Of a DNA stretch of 64,000 bases, positions 47,818 to 60,138 are shown piece by piece. This DNA is from Prostheceraeus crozeri (taxonomy: Eukaryota > Platyhelminthes > Polycladida > Euryleptidae), in the NCBI GenBank assembly GCA_907163375.1, contig CAJQUW010014388.1:186001-250000 (forward strand), given 5' to 3'. Below the pieces are notes generated by a model. The model saw only the letters and a program-made list of their open reading frames with translations. It did not search any database and had not been told where the DNA came from. Position 1 is the first letter of the stretch; every line of letters starts with the position of its first letter. Position numbers and translations under genes: made by a program.

Positions 47818-50787
47818 TTAAATGTTCGTCACAAACTTCTTCCATTTTTCTCGATCTTCACATAGACGTTTCAATTTCCATATGAATTCACCCCGGCCTT
47901 CCACTTGAGATCGTCCAGCCACCTCGCTCGTTTTCTTCCTCTTGTTCTCTTCCCGTTGATCTTCGTTTCAAGGATTTTGGTGAGAATGCCATCGTGTCGG
48001 AGTTGGTGGCCCACATAGTTGCCTTTTCGACTCGTGATGGTGTTCAGTAGGCATCGTTTTTCATTTGCTTTCATCAAAATTTCATCATTTGTTACTCTGT
48101 CAGTCCACTTGATGTTCATAATTCTTCTCCAAAACCACATCTCTGCTGCCTCCAGGTATTTGACGTCACGATGTCTGAGTGTCCAGCTCTCGCAACCGTA
48201 AAGAAGGGTGCTCCAACAGTAGGTCTTTACCATACGCTTCTTGAATTCAATGCTGTTGGATGTCGTGGTCACTTCTTGTACTTTCTTGAAATAGGACTGT
48301 TTCGCTTGAGAGATTCTTGACCTTATTTCTTTCGTACATCGTCCGTCACTTGTTAGAATTGAGCCTAAATACTTGAAATTGTCGACTTTTTCCAGAACTT
48401 CATTTCCCACTCGCAATGTGAAAGGAGAAGGCGAATTTGTTTTCGAAAATATCATAACTTTAGTTTTCTTAGTGTTGATCTTCATGCCGTACTTTTCTGC
48501 AGTGTCATTTAAGCTGTTCATTATGATTTGAAGTCCTCTGAGGCTCGAAGATAACATGGCCTTGTCGTCTGCATATCTAATCGCTGTTGTTCTTTTTCCA
48601 CACAAATTGACTCCGTGGTTTACCACTTTTGAATTTACTTCGTTAGCTAAGAATTGTATATACACATTAAAGAGCATTGGTGATATGATGCATCCTTGAC
48701 GTACTCCACGCAGAATAGGGACTTCTCCAGTAAGATCATTACCTACTTTTATGACTGCTTTCTGATGCTGGTATAACTGTGCTATAATGTTTACTTCAGT
48801 TTCATTTATTCCAATGCTGACGAGAATGTTCCACAGGGTACTCCAATTGACTCGGTCAAACGCTTTCTCAAAATCTATCATGGCAACAAATAATGATCGA
48901 TTGGCTTCGATATATCTTTCACTTAGCGTTCTGATTGCTGTTATTTCATCTCTCGTTCCTCGTTGCGATCTGAAGCCAAACTGCTCTTCAGTAAGATGTT
49001 CTTCTATTCTGGTTGTGATTCTTCTTTCGATAATGGCAAGAAGTACTTTTGATGTATGTGAAATCAGACTGATTGTTCTATAGTTCTTACAGTCGGTAGC
49101 ACGCACAGTTTTGGGAATGGGGATCAAAATGATTTTCATGAAATCTTCGGGCCAGATTCCAGATTCAAGGATTTTGTTGCACATTTGAGTTATCGTTATC
49201 GTCCCAACTTGCTCAAGCCCTTTAATCAATTCAGCTGGGATCTCGTCAACTCCAGGGCTTTTTCCGACTTTCAGTCTTTTTATCGCCATCTCTACTTCGG
49301 AATTGATAATTGAGTTAACTTCCTGTACTGCATTCTCGGAGATAGGTCTCTGTAATATGGGATAGTCTGTAATTTGGGTCGCCATATAATTCACCAATAT
49401 ACTCTTCCCATCTGTTTTTTACATCCTCAGGTTCAATCAAGTTTTCTCCAATATTTGACTTTATCATTGTTGATCTGTACGATGGTTTCCGTAGATGTTG
49501 TTTGATATTGTAGTACGCTTGGTCAGTCTTACTCTCTTTCATCAGTCGTTCAATTTCTTCACAATTTCTTGTCCACCATTCTTCCTTCGATCTTTTGGCA
49601 TCACGTCTGATTTGATTGTGCAGCTCTCGGTATCGTCTCTTTGATTCATCAACCTTCCTGTTTTTGAGTGATCGTCTTTCTTCCATTTTCTTTGCTATTT
49701 CATTCGTGATGTACGGCTTACGAGGAATAATTTTCCGGGTACCGATACAGGTGGTTGCACTTGAGATCACCGCTGTTTTTACGTCTTTCCATTCAAATGT
49801 GCTGTTTTGAAGCTGTCGTTCGCATTCTGATTGAAATTTCTTCTTCACTTCGATGTTCTTCAGGGATTCGAGGTTCCATCTTGGTTCAGGAGGTTTTCTT
49901 CTTACCCTTTTCAGTGTTGTTCTGCAATCCATTACCAAAAGTGTGTGGTCGCTACCTACATCTGCTCCAGGGTATGTTCGAACATTCCTGACTGAATTTT
50001 TGAAACGCTTGCGGCAGATGATGTAGTCTATTTGATTTCTAGTTTTCCCAACTGGGCTTATCCAAGTATAAAGTCTTCTAGGGTGGTGTTCGAAGAGGGT
50101 GTTCGTAATTTTCAAGTCTAGCTCTTGACAGAATTCGAGTAACCGGGTGCCGCGATTATTTCTGACTCCTAAACTGAAATTTCCTATTTCTTCCTTGCTG
50201 TCTTCACACTGTTTTCCAACAATGGCATTAAAATCTCCAAGAATGTATAACGGCTCATTATTTTTGATTATTTTCATTAATTCCTTGATGTCTTCATACA
50301 CCTCTTCTACCAATTGATCGTCTGCAGACTGGGTCGGCATATATACCTCAATAAGATTTATATTTCGGGGAGCACTTTCAATTAGAATCAACATTACTCT
50401 TTCATTTTTGCACCAATAATTTCTCACACTACGACTCCATTTCTTCGAGACAATAAAACCAACTCCGTTTATTTTCTTTCTTTCATTTCCAGAGAAGAAA
50501 ACACGAGACTGACTTGTACTGAATTCGCCTGTGGCTTTGCATCTCATTTCAGATATTCCCAATATGTCGATCTTCAATCTCTTCATTTCTAGTTCAACAT
50601 TTGCGATCTTTTCCGGTGATGACATGGTTCTTACATTCCAGTGAGCAATACGCATGCGATTTTCCTCAGTAGCGTGTTGACGGTCCGAGTTCACCTGAGG
50701 TCCATGATACTTCCGACCGAGCGAGACATTCTTTTGAATATCCTTGACGCTGTTGTTTCTCTGATTTCCCATTGTAAACTGCATCAT
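47818..50787 (-). pseudogene. RTE-type LINE ORF2 (endonuclease-reverse transcriptase), nearly whole
   Basis: About 990 codons, the usual RTE length. Endonuclease (50787-49315): RIAHWNVRTM, ISEMRCKATGE, YILGDFNAIVG, RNQIDYIICRKRF, GSDHTLLVMD. Reverse transcriptase (49397-47871): KVGKSPGVDEIPAELI, NYRTISLISH, FGFRSQRGTRDEI, AMIDFEKAFDRV, LRGVRQGCIISPMLFNVY, IRYADDKAML. C-terminus: LLYGCESWTLRHRD and TRGRKRARWLDDL. One frameshift near 49375 joins the two frames; a second near 47885 leads to the expected ending EKWKKFVTNI and TAA at 47818. The catalytic residues appear intact. On proteins of this type animal genome annotators often place the name craniofacial development protein 2-like. Confidence 0.88.
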
Positions 50788-51044
50788 GATTGGAACTTGG
50801 GAGGTGATATTGCAGTGGTTTCCCGTTGCCTACTGCAAAGTGGACTGGAGTGGACCACCATTACTCTTTCTGGTTGTTCGTCCGCCGTTGCCGCCGTTGA
50901 CTTCCAGGGTCAGTCAACCAATTGGTTCTCCATTGATGGATTCGCCCTCAAGAATCCGTCTTCAAAGGATCCGCCGTTGGTCTTCGCCGTAACCCTAGCA
51001 CGGGTTCTGCGATATACCCCGCAGCACTGGGTCCCTGTCTGAAC

Positions 51045-53785
51045 CAGTAGCGTAGCTAGGGGGAGGGCTGCTAGGGCTATAGCCCCCCTTAGAGATGAGA
51101 TCAATTTTAAATTTCCTCTCAAATTTCATCTCAAACCTGAGATTGCAATATGTCTGGTGACGCAATGTACAAGTAACAAGACCCCTTTCTTTGACCACTT
51201 CAAAGAAAGTTGCGATTGACAGCGAGATCCAATTTGATAATCATTGAGTTGTTCAACTAGTTGCCAAATGTAAACAAAAATTTCGGACACATTATCCAAT
51301 TCAACAGTTAGTTAGCATCCTACCTATGCTATCTGTTTAATGGTGTAACGCTTACTCGGCCGGACGTGTGAATCTTTCCGAGTCTCCATTCTTGCCATCT
51401 GTTAAGTTTCACTTTCTGTGTGTGTTCATTCGATCTCGTGTACTCCTACGATACGCATTTTTTTAAAATATGTCTGACCCAGAGCCACCAGCCAAAAGGC
51501 GAAGAACTGGAAACATGGATATTCGATCTTTCTTTGGAAAAAATGTAAGTTATCATTTTTCATTCTGGGTCATCAATAGATTATTTTAAACTTAAAATCT
51601 TATGTTTAGGAAATGTCGAGTTTCTATTTTCAGATTTCTAAAAAACAAGTATTTGTATTGTATTTGTATATAATTGTTTTGAAGAGTGTTTGTATTTAAA
51701 TATTTCAAAAACTAGGTATTTGTATTTGCATTTTCACATATAAAAATAAAAGTATTTGTATTTGTATTTTTACTTCAAAATTGCGAAACGGAAATATTTG
51801 TATTTGACAATGAAAATTTTGTATTTGTTTTAAGCCTGAGTATTAGGCCTATATTAGCGTAGAAACTCCGTGCATCAGAGTATCTGCTAAAATTAGTAAA
51901 ATATTAGTAACAGTCTTTATCGAATTAAATCAAAGCCGTTCAATCAGTATTTTTATTCAGATTCATTTTAATCTTTTAGCCATCCATTCCTCTAAACAAA
52001 TCGACTGCTACGACTTCAAGTATACCAGAAAAGTCCGATTCGATAGAAGCCCAAGAGAAATCTGACTTGACGGAAACTTCCATAAAGTATGTTAAACATA
52101 TACAAGCTAATATATAGGCCTATAGTTATTATAAATGTGTTTATGTTTATGTTTTAGATCATCGCTGTCAATTTTGGACATAGGCGAACACATCGGATCA
52201 AAGAGTCTTAGCAATAATGACAGCTTAATGTTTGAATTAATTCAAAATCCTTGGCAACCAGATGAGAATTATCTTAAAAACGTATTTACTGATCGCGGAA
52301 AACAAGGTCGACGTTATCTAAACAAAACCATGTTTGACCGTTTTCCATGGCTTGCCTATTCGCATATAAAAGGTGGTCTTTTTTGCAAATATTGCGCACT
52401 TTTCTCAGTAAGCAAATCAGGTGGACGAGGTCAACAATGTCTAGGAAAGTTAGTCTCTGAGCCCTTGAATCGTTATGACAAGTTGACTGGCGCTGGTGGT
52501 TATCTTGCAACTCATGATGACCGAGAGTATCATCTTGTCGCAAAAGAAATGGCGTTAGTTTTCGTACAAAAACATAAGTCATATGCGCCAGACGTTTTGA
52601 GTCAAATTCAGAGTCAAAATAATGAGCAACTCGAGAGAAACAGAAAAGCTCTTCAGTCGATTATGCGTGCAATTCTCGCATGTGGTCGTACAGGCATTGC
52701 CCTCAGAGGGAGTCAGGAAGGTGACGATATTCTGACCGATGCATCTATGAATGATGGAATTTTTAGAGAGTTGCTTAGAAGCTTTGTAGATGTCGGGGAT
52801 AACAATCTTCATGATCACTTGAAGAATGCTCCAAAAAATGCAACTTACACAAGTCCAGATATTTAAAATCAACTCATACAAATTTTTGAAATGATAAGAG
52901 ATCGGATGAATAAGGCTAAGTATTTATCCATCAAGGAATGCGATGAAAACTTTTTCCCGAATGTTCATACAATGTTGCTGATAAGTGCTTCTTCAATCTA
53001 ATGTTATAAAAGTATGTTACATCAATTAAGACGACACAGAAAGCGACGTGAGCCCAAAATCCATAGAATATGATCAGTTTAACAACTAGGTAGTTTTCAA
53101 AATAGCGCTAGAAATATGCCTTACAGATCTCTAAATCTAACCAAATTTGAACACAATGTTTAACATATCCCCAATAACTAAAAGCCACAGAAGCTCAAGT
53201 TGATAGATTAAGTTCAAATATTCGAACATAAAATTAAGACAGGGGCGGGTTCTGTCCCCCTGGTACGAATAGGGCTATGAAAATCCTTTTTCATTACAGA
53301 TTCGCCTGACCCTCCCTACGACGACCTGTACTGGAGAACGCTCTTTTTCAAGTCTGGAACATATCAAAAATAACAGGCGCTCCACAATGGGAACAGACAG
53401 ACTATGATCTAGCATTAATGTTTATACATAAGAAAATGACTGCTGAGCCCATGAAAGATGGTAACATTATCGACAAAGCCGTAAGACGCTTTTGTCAGAC
53501 CGTGAACAGACGTTTGCCATTATAGAATATACCAACGACTTGTAAGTATGTCTTTTTACTTACTTACACATGTACTTAACGTGACCAAACACAATTTAGT
53601 GATCGAATCGAATAATTATTTGTGATCAACATAAATTTTGAAATAAACTTATTTATATATGTTTGTCTACATACATTCAGGTGTACTTGAATTGTATTTA
53701 TAATAAGCGTATTTAATAGAATACATGCCTTATCAAATATCCAAAATTAGCCCCCCCCCTTTCCAAATTCCTGGCTACGGCCCTG
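51045..53785 (+). mobile_element. hAT transposon (ZMYM/TTF-finger type)
   Basis: Ends CAGTAGCGTAGCTAGG and, reverse complemented, CAGGGCCGTAGCCAGG. A perfect 8-bp duplication GTCTGAAC flanks it (51037-51044, 53786-53793). It is 2741 bp. It holds the transposase start in three well-formed exons and its C-terminal dimerisation motif; the middle is missing. Confidence 0.88.
51470..53525 (+). pseudogene. hAT transposase, N-terminal three exons and C-terminal piece
   Basis: Exon 1, 51470-51544: MSDPEPPAKRRRTGN...SFFGKN, a nuclear-signal-like start, donor GTAAGT. Exon 2, 51980-52086: acidic linker ending TETSI. Exon 3, 52158-52866: acceptor GTTTTAG. All phases agree (0, then 2). Exon 3 has the TTF-type zinc finger (RFPWLAYSHIKGGLFCKYCA, H at the expected place) and ILACGRTGIALRGSQEGDD, typical of ZMYM/52-kDa-repressor-like hAT proteins. 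It stops at 52866, near EMIRDRM. About 500 residues are then missing. 53296-53525 gives TTTCTGERSFSSLEHIKNNR, the dimerisation block, with a frameshift near 53405. Confidence 0.8.
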
Positions 53786-53960
53786 GTCTGAACTTAGCCA
53801 TTGCTCCCGCAATGCCCACCCCCGCGACGTGGACGCGCCAGACAGGAATTACCAAAGTGTAGAGTAGAGAATTGGCTCTACCTACCTTTGGCCGGGTTAA
53901 CTACCCTGTGATGGTCCAGGGCAGAGGGCAATATACGCAATTACAATATTGCCTTACACT

Positions 53961-54913
53961 TACAATATACACTTACAATATACGCCTTATTATTATTATC
54001 TACTCCTTCGCTGATCTAGGAAACTTTTGTTATATTTTCTAACCTCAGACTATCTTTCATAATTGGCAAATAGGCCTAAGCTGCTATAGATACTGCCTAG
54101 ATACTTAGCTGCCACTCGACCTGTCTTTAATAAGTTATAAATGGTTATAGCAATTATTTAGTTGATTTGGTGATGCCAGTGATGCTTTACCGATGTGATA
54201 GCAAAAATTCACAGATTACAATTCACAATATCACGTCGAAGAACGGGATTTATTTGGAAGAATATCCAATAAAAGTGCACAAGATCACAAGAATGGTAGT
54301 GATGTTTTAGAGATTATTCCGGTCAAAAAATGTAATTGCAACAACACCTTAGGAAAATGTACGATCATAACGTACCGACACTGTATAATAGGCCAAATAA
54401 CAGCAGGTCTCTAATAAAATTCACATAAAGGTTTGATAAAGGTTCCTAAGGTGTTGAGACCTGTAATTTCACCAAAAAACAAAACGACCCGCTGTTAGCA
54501 TGACGTGCAATTATATTCCAGGAAATATTTGGAGTTAGGACTTCATTGTCAAATTAAATTGATACAGACAAACAATCATATAAATCACAATGTCCGTAGA
54601 GTATATATTACACATATCTTTCTTATAGTAACTAAACCTATTCGAAAATATGCATTACACCTCTCACTCCATTTAGACTTTTCATAAAAGTGTTTTAAAA
54701 TGGGAATTCTATTTCTGTAATTTGGTATGGAAAAATTATATTGACATGTATATTGAGAGATCGAATGAGAATAATGCAACAATTTTATTCAATGAATCTG
54801 CGAATTATAATAGTCATGCAATAATTTAAAATTACTATAAATGGATGGAGTATCCCCGAATGTCGCCTACTGAATTTTAATTAATGTATCGTCGAACGGT
54901 GAACAGCAAAGTG
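53961..54913. other. No gene seen; small hairpin
   Basis: An inverted pair AACACCTTAGGA / TCCTAAGGTGTT at 54346-54457 encloses about 90 bp. No coding feature. Confidence 0.4.
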
Positions 54914-54915
54914 TA

Positions 54916-56335
54916 CAGTCCCGGACAAAAGTCCTCGATAATGGTATGAAATACCTTGTTTTACACATCAGCTTACAAATTCACCTATTCTTCGATACAA
55001 TTCTAGGAAATTCTTGGGCGTGCTAATTCTTGGAAATGCTTCCGTCAGATACTAGCGCTATCGAGTATCTTTCCTGCTGTTTTTATTGGTCACACAATGA
55101 TGAATGGTAATCTGGGACAGCACTGTTGATGTATCATTTGTCCTGTTTCGCCATGACGTGCTGACCTGTCTCACCAACTCGCCGCGCACAGATCGTCGCT
55201 CTCCTTAAAGAAGGACTGACTCAAAATGTTATTGCTTCGAAGTAAAATTATAGCCAATCGCTGTTTCTTATACCATCAAAAGAAACGAAGAGTTGGGAAA
55301 TTTCCTATCAAGGAGCCGAACCGGACGACCGCGGGCAACGAGCAAGAGGACTGATGCTTTGATTCGTCGTCGATGTGTTTCTTCACCAACAATAGCAAGC
55401 ACTGAAATCTGTGAATCGTTGAGCAACCTTGATTCTGTTCCAAGTGCCCGTACGATTCGCCGTCGCTTGCATGATAAGTTAAATTTAAAGGCCTATCGTC
55501 CAGCAAAGAAACCCAGATTGTCGCGCAAAAACATTCGCGATCGCTTCAGTTTTGCGAGATCCCATATCAACTGGACTGCTGACGACTGGCGTCATGTGAT
55601 GTTTAGTGACGAAGTGACTGTTTCACAATTCCATTATTCATGCTTTGTTCGACGTCCACCCAACGCTCGCTATGTTGATCGTTATGTGCTGCCGACTTTG
55701 AAAAAGCCGTCCAGCGTCATGATCTGGGGATCGATCAGCGCTAGTGGACGAGGGGCACTGTGGCTCGTACATCAAAACACGTCTGTAACTTCTCGAAGTT
55801 ATCTCGAGCTGCTCAAGCAAAAACTTCCGCTGTGGATGCCTCTTCGCCAGACAACGATTTTTCAACAGGATGGAGCACCAGCTCACACAGCCAGGATTGT
55901 CGGAGAGTGGTTTGAAATACAACCATTCCAACTTCTGACTCCTTGGCCTTGTTCAAGTCCGGATTTGAATCCCATCGAAAACGTGTGGGGGAAAATCAAG
56001 CGAAAAATTGAAAGTCGCAAGCCTTCATCGCTGAACCACCTGAAAAATGTCATTCGTGAAACATGGGTGACAGAAGTTACTCCAGACTACAGTGAAAGAC
56101 TTATCTCGTCCATGCCGCGCCGAATCGCTGCAGTTATTCGAGCCTCTGGGCGTAATGCAAAATACTGACCGTTGATATCCATAAATTGTCAAAATCAAAT
56201 GTCTCTCTCCATGAATAAAGATAGCTAATGTAAACATTAGCCTTTTGACTAGGAAAAGCTTTGGGATAGTATATGCGAATTCATAGGTATAACAGCTAAT
56301 TTTCAGACAATATCGAGGACTTTTGTCCGGGACTG
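54916..56335 (+). mobile_element. Tc1/mariner transposon (DD34E type)
   Basis: Both ends read CAGTCCCGGACAAAAGTCCT going inward, with TA on each side (54914-54915, 56336-56337). It is 1420 bp. One transposase, damaged only in its N-terminal part. Confidence 0.9.
55153..56168 (+). pseudogene. Tc1-like transposase
   Basis: From ATG 55153 the reading MTC, stop, PVSPT.RAQIVALLKEGLT gives the first helix-turn-helix; a further stop and a frameshift lie near 55243-55260. From 55265 the frame is open to 56168: GRPRATSKRTD (GRPR hinge), a second helix-turn-helix, then catalytic boxes MFSDEV, FQQDGAPAH and SPDLNPIENVW, and the C-terminal SMPRRIAAVI. The catalytic D, D and E are present. About 290 residues are intact from the hinge on. 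Confidence 0.85.
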
Positions 56336-56337
56336 TA

Positions 56338-56814
56338 CTCGAAATGTTTGAGAAAGTGGTGCAACTTTCGTTATCTGATAATCATCTGAAATATCTGTCC
56401 CATATCTCGTAAATTGCATTGCTTTTAATGGATCATTTTCTAGTTGTTGGGTCATTTAAAATGAAATTCAATTCAATTTCTTTAATTAGATATGTTCATT
56501 GACACTCAGTGAAATGAAAATCTTATCCCCGGGTTGGATGCGCAAAAGCATTACCGTGTACCCAATTTTTTTGATGAAGCGTGATAAATAGTTGATGTAA
56601 AGAGAAATTAGTTACTCTATTCCATTGCAAAATAATATTCTTGCTTATCCTGTACAAGATATTAAACTGTATCATTTGAATATCTGATGAATCTGAATAT
56701 AAGAATGGATACAGGATTATTTGATTCTATCATGATAGTAACCCATCACTTATGGCTGCAGCTACAAGATCATGTGAAAAGTTACTTACTTCGTGCAGCA
56801 GAATGATGAACATC
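56338..56814. other. No gene seen
   Basis: AT-rich, nothing supported. Confidence 0.4.
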
Positions 56815-56816
56815 TA

Positions 56817-57560
56817 GTCCGGGAGCTAGCGTGAAGTTGTGCAGGGAACGAGGTAGTACATAAAACTTTCACATAGCATAGTACACCTCTAACCTACTGC
56901 AAAACTTCGCGTCTGCCGGATCAGATCATTTGCTTTTCAGAAATAGAGAGGATAACACAATCCTATGTATTTCCAGTGGTAAAATTGTGACATTTAAGGT
57001 GTTGACTCCATTTTTTCGAATTTTTGCTCATAAAAGTTACACAAATTGGTATTTTGTTGAACTGGTTATTATAGAAATCATCTACAGATCATGATCTTTC
57101 AAATGAGTTATCATTTTGTGACAGAGGATGAAGTTAAGTGTACAAACAGACACTTTTCGTTAAAGTATATCAACAATTTTCCTGAAATTTCTATGTTAAA
57201 ATTTGCAGTTACACCAATGAAAAGTGTCTGTTTGTACACTTAACTTCATCCTCTGTCACAAAATGACAGCTCATTTGAAAGATCATGATCTGTAGATGAT
57301 TTCTATAATAACCAGTTCAACAAAATACCAATTTGTGTAACTTTTATGAGCAAAAATTCGAAAAAATGGAGTCAACACCTTAAATGTCACAATTTTACCA
57401 CTGGAAATACATAGGATTGTGTTATCCTCTCTATTTCTGAAAAGCAAATGATCTGATCCGGCAGACGCGAAGTTTTGCAGTAGGTTAGAGGTGTACTATG
57501 CTATGTGAAAGTTTTATGTACTACCTCGTTCCCTGCACAACTTCACGCTAGCTCCCGGAC
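56817..57560. mobile_element. 744-bp near-perfect palindromic foldback element
   Basis: Two 342-bp arms (56817-57158, 57219-57560) separated by a 60-bp loop, with only a couple of mismatches by eye. Ends GTCCGGGAGCTAGCGTGAAG. TA flanks both sides (56815-56816, 57561-57562). No coding capacity. It could form a cruciform or, if transcribed, a long double-stranded RNA. The TA duplication suggests mobilisation by a Tc1/mariner enzyme. Confidence 0.85.
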
Positions 57561-57562
57561 TA

Positions 57563-59440
57563 ATCCTCTGAGTGCTTTGTTTAACAAACGCCATCACATG
57601 AACTCCAAAAGCGACTAATTGTCTCTATTGCCCTTTTATACAAAAACAAAACGCTTTGCCAAGTCTTTCATGAAGTTCTGTAAATAATTTCTACCCTGAA
57701 ACTTGTATTCTCAGTGTGACTTCTTTCCTTCCTAGATCCTGTAAGCCCATTGAATTATCATAATTAGTGCTGGGCTCACCGAATCTATGAATGTAGGGCT
57801 GTTGATGGACTTATGTTTCTCCATGCGAAATAGTTCTTCATACGTACTACTTTTATTTATCATAAAAGTAGTGACCTATAACTTTGTTTTATCCACACAG
57901 AAATGTTCCCTTATTGTCTCCTGTCTAATTTCTATGTGCAGTAGCGCTGCGTGTTGAAATGTGTTCACATAGCGAGAAAAGTGTTGGAATAAAGTCAGAA
58001 CCACATTATTCTGACAGTACGACAGGCGTTCTCTCTCATTCGGTCTTGGGAGCACAATTTAACAGAGGCAATGAAGTCTTTATTACTATTAATATGCATG
58101 CACATCGTATGGGCATGAAATCATGTTTGATGATCTACTTCCTCATCTCTTATGCATCGCATTAATTAATACCAATTTTTGTCTGGCATAATAAGAGTGG
58201 ATGTGCATCATACACAAGAGCACCAAATTTTGGTCAGATTTTGGTGTCAAATTTTTTTCAGGTACTAAACTGCATTCAAAAATTGTCGAGTGAATAATAA
58301 TATTACAAACATTCTTCATATTGACAAGCTCGCAGAATTTTAAAGATGCACGGTAAAAAGGCATGGCCTTGTCTCCAACCGCGGATTTTCAGATTCTTGG
58401 GTCGGGCGAGTGCGATCGAGGAATCAAAGGTGGTGTCTCTTTTTACCTAGTTGTCATTCTGTTTAGATATGCAATGTACTGCAACAGACCTTTGTTGTCT
58501 ATCGCAGGACAATCTAGAGCGCGAAGCAAATTGTACATGTATTTCGGCTCTAGGCCTACTCTAACAAGTGATTCAACGTAACCGAAAGGTGCACAGGACT
58601 CCCCATATGACCACGTGCGGATCGCGCACAACCCTACTTTTTACATGAAGTGTAGATATTTACAAGAATCTCGTGCTCCCACCATACATGTACTTCGACT
58701 CCTACCGTGCAGGCGCCCCTGATTCTCTAATTAATAATTGTAGTGAAAAATAGATCTATGATTGAAATCAGTTAATTTCCTATATACAAACATCGACCGG
58801 CATTATACTCCATAGAGTTGTCGGAACTATGGAGGAGAGTAGGAAACTTAAAACTAGAAATGCTTGTGATATTTTAACCAACCGTATCATTTTATTGCTG
58901 AATAGAATTTGGAGATGAAATTGCGCCTTCATAAGTCTCCAATATTTTCACGATATTTCTATCTCTTAAACATTTCTCGCAATGTCCATTACCCAAAATG
59001 TCAAAATCTATGATCAGAAAACAATGAATGGTTTATTCATCATTTATTTGTTGAAACAGGTAAGACGTCGGTAAGATAGGCAATCGACGAAAACATCGGT
59101 CATCTAGGTAGAGTTGCACATTTGGAATGATCAGTTCATCAGTAAAGGGAAAAGTAATCGTCTTCTCCAGTACTTTCTGACTTGAAGAAACTCCCACCAT
59201 CGAAATCGTCCTTTGGAAAACTTGGATCTGCAAAATGACAAACATATCACAATGAAAAAAAAATCAAACTAATACAATCGCAAATCATAAAATTGTTTAA
59301 AATAATCGAATCATAATTGATTCGTTGCAACTAAAGACCTATGAACCTGACATAAACACATGCACACAAAAGATAGTGTGTACACGAAAGGAAATATAGT
59401 TTTGTGTTCTTTGATATTATCTTTATGGTCAACCATGTCA
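57563..59440. other. No gene seen
   Basis: No frame with a domain. A GC-richer stretch at 58360-58720 has short frames only. Confidence 0.4.
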
Positions 59441-59526
59441 TTGATTTTCAAAAGTTGATAAAACATAATGTATATTCTATCAACTTTCGAAAATCATGCA
59501 TCTTAAATATGTATTATAATATATAC

Positions 59527-59563
<37 letters not shown>
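59441..59563. repeat. Hairpin and (AT)n microsatellite
   Basis: Hairpin arms GATTTTCAAAAGTTGATA and TATCAACTTTCGAAAATC lie at 59441-59497. A perfect AT run follows at 59525-59563. Confidence 0.6.
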
Positions 59564-59565
<2 letters not shown>

Positions 59566-59576
59566 GTGAAGCAAAG

Positions 59577-59774
59577 TGAAGTGAATGATTCAAAGTCACT
59601 ATTCCCCCCTACTGGGGGCTTGGACGGTGCTGACATATTCAGACTTTAATTTGGAGTGTTGTGATCTGTTAGTCCAGATGCCCTTCCTGACGACTTCCAA
59701 TGACACTTTCGCGGCTCGACTTGTTGACCAGAAGATCACTAGGCCAAGCACTTAACCATTGTGCCACGCAGACC
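59577..59774 (-). mobile_element. tRNA-derived SINE, second copy
   Basis: On - it starts GGTCTGCGTGGCACAATGG, with GTGCTTGGCCTAGTGATCTT and CGAAAGTGTCATT as in the copy at 16263. It carries about 25 extra bases (GGAAGGGCATCTGGACTAAC) that the other copy lacks. Confidence 0.75.
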
Positions 59775-60136
59775 ATCTATTGTTATATTATGTCTAGTTA
59801 TATAATATCTATTGTAATATAAATATTACAATATTTTATTATGTCATATCACATTACGTATCATATCATTGCAGTCATAATTCACAGATACGATGATGTC
59901 ATGAACGATGAAAATATTGAAAATTGTTGCATATCAGTCTGAATTGTACACAACTGCACACGTCTAATGTAAGTATTGATCAAAATGTTAAAAGTTTGCA
60001 ATTTCTGTCACATTCACGGATGATTTTGATTTGAATTCAGCTTGTTTGGAGATATCTCATGTCCGCTTTATGCAAATTAACAAAGATAGCTGATAATCCG
60101 ACCTCTATCTGTTGAATACATCACACGAATCTCTTG
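59775..60136. other. No gene seen
   Basis: AT-rich, nothing supported. Confidence 0.4.
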
Positions 60137-60138
60137 TA

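Larger units (their letters stand above)
47770..53960 (-). mobile_element. RTE-type LINE, near full length, with a hAT in its 5' region
   Basis: ORF2 at 47818-50787. The 5' untranslated part runs from 50788 to 51044 and resumes at 53786 after the hAT (51045-53785), to about 53940-53960 where similarity cannot be followed. The 3' end is short. Age is low: two frameshifts in 3 kb. Confidence 0.7.
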
